A stretch of 64,000 nucleotides of DNA, from positions 2,110,501 through 2,174,500 of the forward strand of contig OZ020618.1 in assembly GCA_963971575.1 (NCBI GenBank). The letters run 5' to 3'. The notes below the pieces were generated by a model that was given only the letters and a program-made list of their open reading frames with translations, was not told the origin of the DNA and made no database searches. How positions within the stretch are numbered: the first letter of the stretch is position 1; each line of letters starts with the position of its first letter. This document shows, piece by piece, positions 57,136 to 64,000 of this stretch. A program made the translations under genes and the position numbers. Source of the stretch: Liopterus haemorrhoidalis. Lineage: Eukaryota; Arthropoda; Insecta; Coleoptera; Dytiscidae.

Positions 57136-58790
57136 AAAAATATTTAAAATGCGTCCCTTGTGTGGTTCGTTTCTCCAGGTTGTATATATATATTCAGTTT
57201 TCTGAGAATTAAAGTAAGCGAGGTGAAATATAATATTTTCATAGTTTGCAAATTTGTATCTCATTCTAGAAATATAGAGATATTAGAGTTTCTAGAAATT
57301 TAGTTCAAGATTTTTTTTTTGTCTGAATTAGAAACATAATTCAACAATGAATTAAATTAAATATCTTCAATGAATTAAAAAAAAAAAACTTTCTTATAAT
57401 CGTTCCGAGTTTCGAGCACGGTTTCTACAATTATAATAAATAAATACAGATGTTTTATCCCACGAAATCATCGACGAAAATAGACCAGAAAATTGCGAGA
57501 GATCTTATCAAAAGTAGACTACATATTTGTAATTTCGCCATATTTTTATTCATTGCACAGCAAAAAATTTATAAGTGTAAAGGTTCATTCTCAGTTTGGT
57601 TAAAATTTAATTGTCAAAATTTTCATTTAAAAAATCAGCTGTGGCCACCACAGGACTGACCGCCATCACAAAGTACTTGCATAATATACATTCTAGCAGC
57701 AGAGTAGAAATAACTTGGCTTAATATTTTCTAACAGAGTTCTAAATAAGGTTTTACAACTTCGAGCTTTGAGTTGATTCCAAACTAACTATAATTGTCTC
57801 CCTCTCTCACTTTTATACAAGTTATAAGATACTTGAAAACTTAACAGAACAAACTGTACGCATTTTAAAAGCGTGGTAGCGAGAATATCAGAGCGTTCAT
57901 GAATCTTAAATACGGCTTTTTTTGTTTATAAGGGCGAAGGTTAAGGGTGAAATAGTGTTTTAAAAATTGATAAGCAACACACTGACCAACACGCAATGTC
58001 CATGTTGTTTATTCACGAACAAGGTCAAGGGAACATTTGCATAAAATGGATAAAATTTTATGCTCTGCATTGCACCATACCAATAAAAAATAAAACTAAA
58101 AAAAATTTAATAGTTCTCCGGTCAAATTTCTTCCCATTTGGGGCCACAAGATTTAATCTATATTCTACGTTTCTACGTACTGAAATGTATCTAAAGCTAC
58201 TAGCGCATAATTAGAGTAACTCAATTGAGAAATCCATTCACATTTCATGTAAAATAATTTCCTTTTATAACATAAATTATATAATACATTTCCCACATTT
58301 GATACGAGAGAAAAAACTAGATTTCTTTACAAAAAAACATATGATTATAATACATAATAAGCTATGCATTCTTACCATATAACACATTTTACTCAATGCT
58401 ATATTATGAAATATCCGTGCAATTCTAAAAAAAGTTGAATAAAGTTTTATATTAAATTCTTGGATGACTGGAAAATATATCATTGGCTAAAAACGCGAAA
58501 AATCTGCATTGCATGTTTTAAAACTATTTGTTAACGTTTTCTTTAATTGAAATGGAATTTACGAGAAATAGAAAAGTTTAAAAGAATTTACTCAATGCTG
58601 AAAGGAGAAAATTATTATAAAAAGATAGCAATAGGTAAATCGAGTATTTGTTTTTTTCTGTTCTTTATGGTACAGAAAGGTGGATACCAAAACAGTATGC
58701 CAAAAATATTGAAGCCTTCGCGATGTGATGTATAGACGCATTCTGGACAAAACTTTTTAGTTCCTCTAATTCAGTGGTATTCAAACTGTG
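57136..58790. other. Mostly unassigned; family B right module at 57635-57745
   Basis: CTGTGGCCACCACAGGACTG and AGCAGCAGAGTAGAAATAAC at 57642-57710 are the reversed right module of family B. Other open frames here (57450-57659, 57996-58214, 58547-58735) have no recognisable domain. Confidence 0.45.
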
Positions 58791-58796
58791 TTCCGG

Positions 58797-58938
58797 TTCC
58801 AACATATATAAGGCAGGTATTGTGATCATACCGATTTTGACATTTCGAGATTTTGATGGATCTCCACGAATTGAGGTCCCTACATAACGTTTTGACTATT
58901 TTTAGCATGTTGTCTGTCGGTCTGACTGTCTGTCTGAC

Positions 58939-58987
<49 letters not shown>

Positions 58988-59185
58988 ATCCGTCCGTCTG
59001 TCTGTGTACACGTGCAGAGCAAATTCGGCTAAAAGGAATTTTTTTATACTTATATGTAACGTTTCCATGGTCATGATAAATAATATCTCTGTTAGAAAAT
59101 ATTAGGCCAAGTTATTTCTACTCTGCTGCTAGAATGTATTTTATACAAGTACTTTGTGATGGCGGTCGGTCCTGGGGTGGCCACA
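58797..59185 (+). repeat. Family B repeat, internally deleted copy
   Basis: Left part from CCAACATATATAAGGCAGGT through the TGTC run (about 58910-58987), joined directly to the right module at 59050 (ATGTAACGTTTCCATGGTCA), ending GATGGCGGTCGGTCCTGG. About 350 bp present in the 51893 copy are missing. Confidence 0.8.
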
Positions 59186-59214
59186 GCTGATTCTTTACTT
59201 TTTTTGCCGCAAAT

Positions 59215-59875
59215 ATCAATATTTTAGATCGTAACTCAAAAGTGACCATATAATTGTGATTTAGACTAATGTATAAGTACACCAATTTACCAACAAAAAC
59301 TAAAAAAAAAAATCCCAAAAAAATTTAAATCTTGATCAAAAATGTTTTGACTTTGATTTTAGCCAAAATATAGTTTTAAGCTAATTTTTAGGAGAGGATT
59401 ATGAAAAAAATATTTAAAAAATTCATGCTTTCCTAGTTTTTGAGTTTGAGTCGATTTGGGTCAGCTTTTTGCCTATAATTTCAAAACTTTTGCTCAAACT
59501 TCAAAATGGACCAAATTTTATTGAACTATGACCAAAAATACATATTTACACCAATTTTCAATAAAATCATAATCTCAAAACACAATAAACGATTAAAGCC
59601 CCAATTTTTTTCTAGACTAAATAAACCACGAAAAATCCAACAATTTCAACCGCAGGTCGCTATCTCTAACCGTTTTTGAGTTGTGATTTTTTTTTAATTC
59701 ACAATTTTCACAAATAATGTAAATTATGCCATTAAAAAAATTGTCATAAACTCAGAACATATTAAACAATTAAAGCCCCTATTTTTTTCTAGACTAAATA
59801 AACTATAGAGAATCCAAAAATTCCAACCGCAGGTCGCTATTTTTAATCGTTTTTGAGTTTTTTTTATTTGCCGGC
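59215..59875 (+). repeat. Family C satellite-like block
   Basis: AACCGCAGGTCGCTATCTCT and its close copy at 59826, with TTTTTTTCTAGACTAAATAA before each, give a period of about 180-190 bp. AT-rich and non-coding. Confidence 0.65.
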
Positions 59876-59924
59876 GCTGATTTGAGTTAAACTTTCTCGG
59901 TGTCTTGTCGGCCCAGTACGTCAC

Positions 59925-60025
59925 TGAAGATAGACAGACACAGACTGTCAGAGACAGACAGAACGAATGATATACAGACAGACAGACAGACAGACACATA
60001 GACAGGCAGACACACAGATAGATAG
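59925..60025. repeat. Imperfect GACA/CACA simple repeat
   Basis: Irregular runs of GACAGACA, CACAGA and GATA. Not clearly part of family A, because the CTACAAAACCC end is missing. From 60026 to 61003 nothing is recognised. Confidence 0.7.
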
Positions 60026-61003
60026 CGACAGAGAGTCGAGCCTACAATAGCCAGGATATTGGTGTTAATATTAAATATTCCATTGTTCCTTCAACAGGAT
60101 ATAAATTTGTTCTAGTTGACGTATTTCGAGTAATTCTTTAAATACTTTCATCTTAATTATAATATTTCATTTTTACTTAATTTTTAAGATTAGAAACCGT
60201 TTTAATTCGCAAGAAAGTTTAAATAATATATATGTTTTATAATACGGTTGTTGTTCGTTTAAAATCTCCTTTCATTTTGAATTTGAGGTTCTAATTCTCT
60301 CACTGTCTCTAATCTAAGATTTGAACAAAGGTAATTGTATACATGTTCACACATATATTCAAATAGTAAATGATCTTAAAATGTTATCTCGATTTAAATC
60401 AGCGCCTTCTGTTCGACCTTGTTTCAGATTCATAACATTTACTAACATAATTCAAACAGCATTTGATCAAGATCAATTTAAAACAGAATTTAACACAATA
60501 AATGAAGATATCCACTAACTCAGAGTTTCTCAAACTGTGCTCCACTATGTCATGTGTCTATGTATAATTTTCTAATAATTTCCTAATTTTTCTTATTGAT
60601 TGACTGACTGCATAGCCCTTGACATAGTTAATAAATATTTACCATGCATGGATCAGATAATAAAAATCAATATAAAACCGGAAATTATTAATAATTTTAA
60701 CAGTTTCGTGAGAAGTGTTAACAAAAGACATTCATGTCATTGAGATAAATATTATAAATTAATAGACAATGACTAAGTAGCCTTGAAAATTATGTTTGGG
60801 TGGAATTTAGCGATCATGTATCTGTAAATTAAACAATCTATATTGTCAATGGATTACTTTGTACAATATTATTAATTATATTTTGTCTCTATTGTTGATA
60901 ACTTCTGTTCATTTTTTATTTTACTGACAATAAAACTGACGACAACCATAAGAATATTTTGTTTTATTTATATGAACAATCGTCTGAAATCTATACTTCA
61001 TAC

Positions 61004-61143
61004 CAGGGATTCCTAAACTGTGCGCCGCGGCGCCCTGGAGTGCCGAGAAAATATTCCAATATTCCTGCGTTAGACTTGGGGGGCCGCGGAAAAATTCTGA
61101 TAAATTAAGGGCGCCGGGAACCGAAAAAGTTTGGGAATCACTG
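61004..61143. mobile_element. hAT MITE, 140 bp
   Basis: Ends CAGGGATTCCTAAACT and, reversed, CAGTGATTCCCAAACT. Flanks CTTCATAC (60996-61003) and CTTTATAC (61144-61151) match at 7 of 8. GC-rich subterminal GCGCCGCGGCGCC palindrome. Confidence 0.85.
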
Positions 61144-61164
61144 CTTTATACCGTGTGTGCATAA

Positions 61165-61503
61165 TAATAATAATAATAATTTATTTATTGACCGTAATAC
61201 AAAATAAAACATTGTTTTAGTCAGTCATACTAGTAATACAATACAAAATACAAATACATGTTAATATGGAGGCAATCATTATTAGGGTAGTACAATAATA
61301 TATAGTGTTAATATATGGACATAAATATATTTTAAATTTAATATTCAAAAATTCTTCAGTCGAGTAGAATGGGTTTCTAATTAAAAATCCTTTTACAGTT
61401 TTCTTGAAATTCAAAAAACGCAGGACTTTATATTCCTCTGGCAGAATATTGAAAATGTTTATGCTGTAATAATTAGAGGCGTAACGTAAAAAGTTTGGAT
61501 ATA
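61165..61503 (-). pseudogene. LINE C-terminus and tail, 3' part of a copy split by a pogo element
   Basis: The minus frame gives NFKKTVKGFLIRNPFYSTEE and FLN, typical of the very end of insect non-LTR reverse transcriptase ORFs where a K-x-F-L-x(n)-PFYS-x-EEF phrase closes the protein. A (TAA)n-like tail at 61166-61182 marks the 3' end. The upstream part continues at 61996. Confidence 0.65.
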
Positions 61504-61995
61504 CAGTAGATCCTTGATTATCCGGACTAGGTCGGGGATGAAGGTAGTACGGATAATGAAAAATCCAAATAATCGAAAAAAAAAAGTGAAGAGATATAGG
61601 AAAGAAATATTACGTACATTAAGCATGAATCTCTTTTATTGATATATATATATATATATATATACGTTCAGTAAACTGTGTAATTTTTTCACTTTGTTTT
61701 TTTATAGCCGATATTGTGGAAGTGGCGACGCCATATTTATCAGACCAATAACGTCCTGAGTCACCTCATTTCAATGCACCGATGATATCTAATTTGTCTT
61801 TTAAAGATAGTAGAACACGTTTTCTTTTCGATGACATATCGGTAATATTAAAAGAAAATATTTAAATCGCACGTCCAGACACGTCATGACGTGAAAACCG
61901 GTACACAGCGAATTCTTAAATAATTTCCTCGTTTAAAAGAATCCAGATAATCAAAAATTCGGATAATCGAGGTCCGGATAATCGAGGTTCTACTG
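61504..61995 (-). mobile_element. pogo-like element, 492 bp, inserted in a LINE
   Basis: CAGTAGATCCTTGATTATCC at the left and, reversed, CAGTAGAACCTCGATTATCC at the right. TA on each side (61502-61503, 61996-61997). The ends have the classic pogo/Tigger appearance. An (AT)n run lies at about 61640-61663. Retains a transposase start on the minus strand. Confidence 0.9.
61666..61837 (-). pseudogene. pogo/Tigger transposase N-terminal (CENP-B-type HTH) fragment
   Basis: The minus frame reads MSSKRKRVLLSLKDKLDIIG, then ALK, a TGA stop, and GDSGRYWSDKYGVATSTISA ending KKQSEKITQF. The KRKR-x-x-LS-x-KDKL and YGV-x-x-STIS motifs are those of the first helix-turn-helix of pogo/CENP-B-like proteins. 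One internal stop and complete loss of the catalytic domain. Confidence 0.8.
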
Positions 61996-62442
61996 TATAT
62001 GGTCTTTATTTCTAGTAGCATACGAGTGCATTCTGTCGCCAGTTGGCCATATATTTCTATTTTTATAGGCATACAATACACACTGATAAATATAGAGAAG
62101 AAGGTAACGTCATTATTTCTAATTCTGTAAATGCATTCTTACAATCAACTCTATAGTTATTGCTAAAATTCGAATAGCACGTCGTTGAAGGGAAAAAATC
62201 CTATTAGCTGAAGCAGAAGGTCCCTAAGCTAGAAGAGCACAAGACATATGTGACTGACATAGGGCATAATATGATATTAACATTATTTCTTTTGCGACAG
62301 TATTGACCAGATTGCGAAAAAGAAATATAGTTTTGCAGATTTTTTTGGCAAGAATCTCTAAGTGCTGATCCCACTTAAGTGTCAACATAAACACCCAGAA
62401 AAGCAATTCGCGCTCATAACCCGGAACATAGCAGTTTAACAT
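61996..62442 (-). pseudogene. LINE reverse transcriptase fragment, 5' part of the split copy
   Basis: The minus frame reads LLFWVFMLTLKWDQHLEILA, then KKICKTIFLFRNLVNTVAKE and IMLISYYALCQSHMSCALL. This is the thumb region after the reverse transcriptase palm, where W-x-x-H-x-x-x-L-x-x-K and Y-x-x-x-x-S-x-x-SY motifs are usual. It continues in broken frames with RRAIRIL to the pogo insertion. Upstream catalytic FADD region absent. Confidence 0.7.
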
Positions 62443-62903
62443 GGAATTTTAGATAAGTGAGGAAATTGGCTCTCCTGTACATTTTAGAGCAAAAACACAA
62501 AAATAAAAAATTGTTTAAAATTGCTTTTAATTTTTAAAAAGTCGAAATTTGATGCCACAGAATGTTACAGACACTAGTATGAATTGCGCTACTAGCCTGC
62601 GGCTCGTGAAAATCGTTAATTATCATTAAGATATTGTCTGATCATCATTATGAGCAGGATAGCTATCTGCTACATTATTATTTTGTTTTATGTTTAATTT
62701 CCACGGCTATCTGAATTTTGACGAAAACTTCTTATTTTATTTTCCAAATATCTAGTATTACAGACATTCTATGGCATCAAATTTAGACTTTTTAAAAATA
62801 AAAACTAATTTTAAACAATTTTTTATTTTTGTATTTTTGATCTAAAATGTACAGGAGAGCCAGTTTCCGCACTTATCTAAAATCCCATGTTAAACTGCTA
62901 CGT
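62430..62903. mobile_element. Foldback element, arms about 150 bp
   Basis: GGCTCTCCTGTACATTTTAG (62469 onward) and its reverse (ending about 62862) lie in arms that also share TAGCAGTTTAACATGG and TTGATGCCA. The loop of about 170 bp has no open frame. It abuts the LINE fragment on its left. Confidence 0.75.
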
Positions 62904-63285
62904 CCCGTTTGTTGCATGTTTTGTTGCACACACCATATTTTACAGTTGTATAAATTTAGGAATCTCTGTAGAAAATAATTGAAGTTAGTGGAATATTGTC
63001 ACGTTTTTCTCACCTGTAAACCAACGTGACAATGCACTGTGTAAACAGCTGATTGTGGTTTGTATAGGGTAGTCGATCACGTTTTAACTGCCCTGAGTTG
63101 TGTACTCAACTGAAACCACAAGAATGTACACGGGCTTTGATTTACATGTGACTTACAAGGTTAATAAAATATATTAGATGTCAGGGTTCTAAAATACGCA
63201 TATTAGCCACATTAACTAAAAATGTAACGAAATTGGAGAGAGAATCATTAAAATTGATTGGCCAGGTCATGTGGCTTTTTTTAAA
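62904..63285. other. No feature recognised
   Basis: AT-rich sequence without assignable features. Confidence 0.35.
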
Positions 63286-63465
63286 TGATAGCCAACACTA
63301 CAATTTGTTCTGCTTTTATAGTTCTTTACAACTTCTGTTGATATTGTAACAAAAATTCAACACTTTAAATATACGTAATAAGTTCAAACTGTACTGCAGT
63401 ATTTAGTACAATAATTTGTTACTAATACTCTAACCACCAGTTGGAGTATTAGAGTGTGTCACTCA
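63286..63465 (+). repeat. Family D dispersed repeat, copy 3
   Basis: ATGATAGCCAACACTACAAT, ACAAAAATTCAACACTTTAA and GTAATAAGTTCAAACTGTAC match the copies at 18226 and 25590. The rest of the window to 64000 holds no recognised feature. Confidence 0.65.
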
Positions 63466-64000
63466 ATAGTCTAATTTTATATTTTTCTTGCACAAAAGGT
63501 GCTAAAAATACTCATCGAATGGACATCGACCGATCTTCAAAACATCAAACCCGGAAAACTAAAATATCCTTTCACACAAAACGAACAAAATGATACATAA
63601 TCCACTCAGAAACTGCTCATAAATAACAAAGTCCCAGATTCAAAGAGATTTATAAATAAAACGCTCCCACGTTGGCTGCACTGTCAACCAGTATGTTGGT
63701 AACATTGAAATTCAACAAAATATATACAAAGTAACGAACATAAAATTTTTATATGACTTTTAAAGATGCGTATTAAAAAATGTCCAGTCAAAATGTAATA
63801 AAAATAATCCCCAATCTAAAATGTCCTGTTTAGTAAGTAAGACAGGTAGATTAGGTGTATTAAGTGGTATTTAGTGGGACGTGACGTCACAGCTGCATGG
63901 TCTTTTAGCGTTCGATGACCATTCAAGCAAGAAGTTATTATCTAATAAGAGATGTAGCGATTAGAATGTACCGTACATTGCAATATAGCACATTTAATTA

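Overview
This is AT-rich nuclear DNA from an animal, almost certainly an insect. A beetle with a large, transposon-filled genome is my best guess, but that is inference. Reasons: genes are split by GT-AG introns, and most of the window is built from decayed Tc1/mariner, hAT, pogo, Harbinger and LINE copies, MITEs, satellites and microsatellites. Nothing looks prokaryotic or organellar.

Host gene. Six plus-strand exons (1272-1292, 20515-20586, 23496-23718, 26000-26369, 27379-30636, 30695-30719) join through canonical splice sites with fully compatible phases into 1323 codons, still open at the last donor. The product is a Ser/Lys-rich, mostly disordered protein. It has about seven YGGR-type repeats and, near its C-terminal part, four copies of an SGE-x-x-WW motif. 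At 51368-51532 a further plus-strand exon encodes 55 residues that I recognise as the N-terminus of an FHOD-family formin (Fhos). It has its own ATG, an upstream in-frame stop and a phase-0 donor. The upstream six-exon block also ends in phase 0. The simplest reading is one locus with two promoters: a long form with a disordered N-terminal extension and a short form starting at 51368. The FH1/FH2 exons would lie beyond the window. The link between the two blocks is inferred, not shown.

Layout. 1-1.3 kb: repeats and first coding exon. 1.3-20.5 kb: intron 1 with a pogo relic, hAT elements, LINE ends, mariner relics, a 197-bp higher-order minisatellite and a 729-bp foldback element. 20.5-30.7 kb: the coding core, with a mariner foldback in intron 2, a 29-bp-TIR element in intron 3 and a possible antisense exon in intron 4. 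30.7-51.3 kb: a repeat-packed interval with DDE transposase relics, a dimeric satellite, several MITEs with intact target duplications, and two LINE 3' ends in inverted orientation. 51.4 kb: the formin first exon. 51.5-64 kb: repeats only, presumably the formin's first intron.

Repeat families that tie the window together. Family A is about 1 kb, with a (GACA)n tract near one end and a variable tRNA-like cassette inside. Family B is about 0.4-0.75 kb, with ends reading ACCGACCGCCA and a short TGTC tract. Family C is an AT-rich satellite-like block with a period of about 300 bp. Families D and E are shorter dispersed repeats. The most interesting leads are the two-promoter formin locus with its SGExxWW module, the swapping tRNA-like cassettes of family A, and a hammerhead-ribozyme-like core at 52309-52336.
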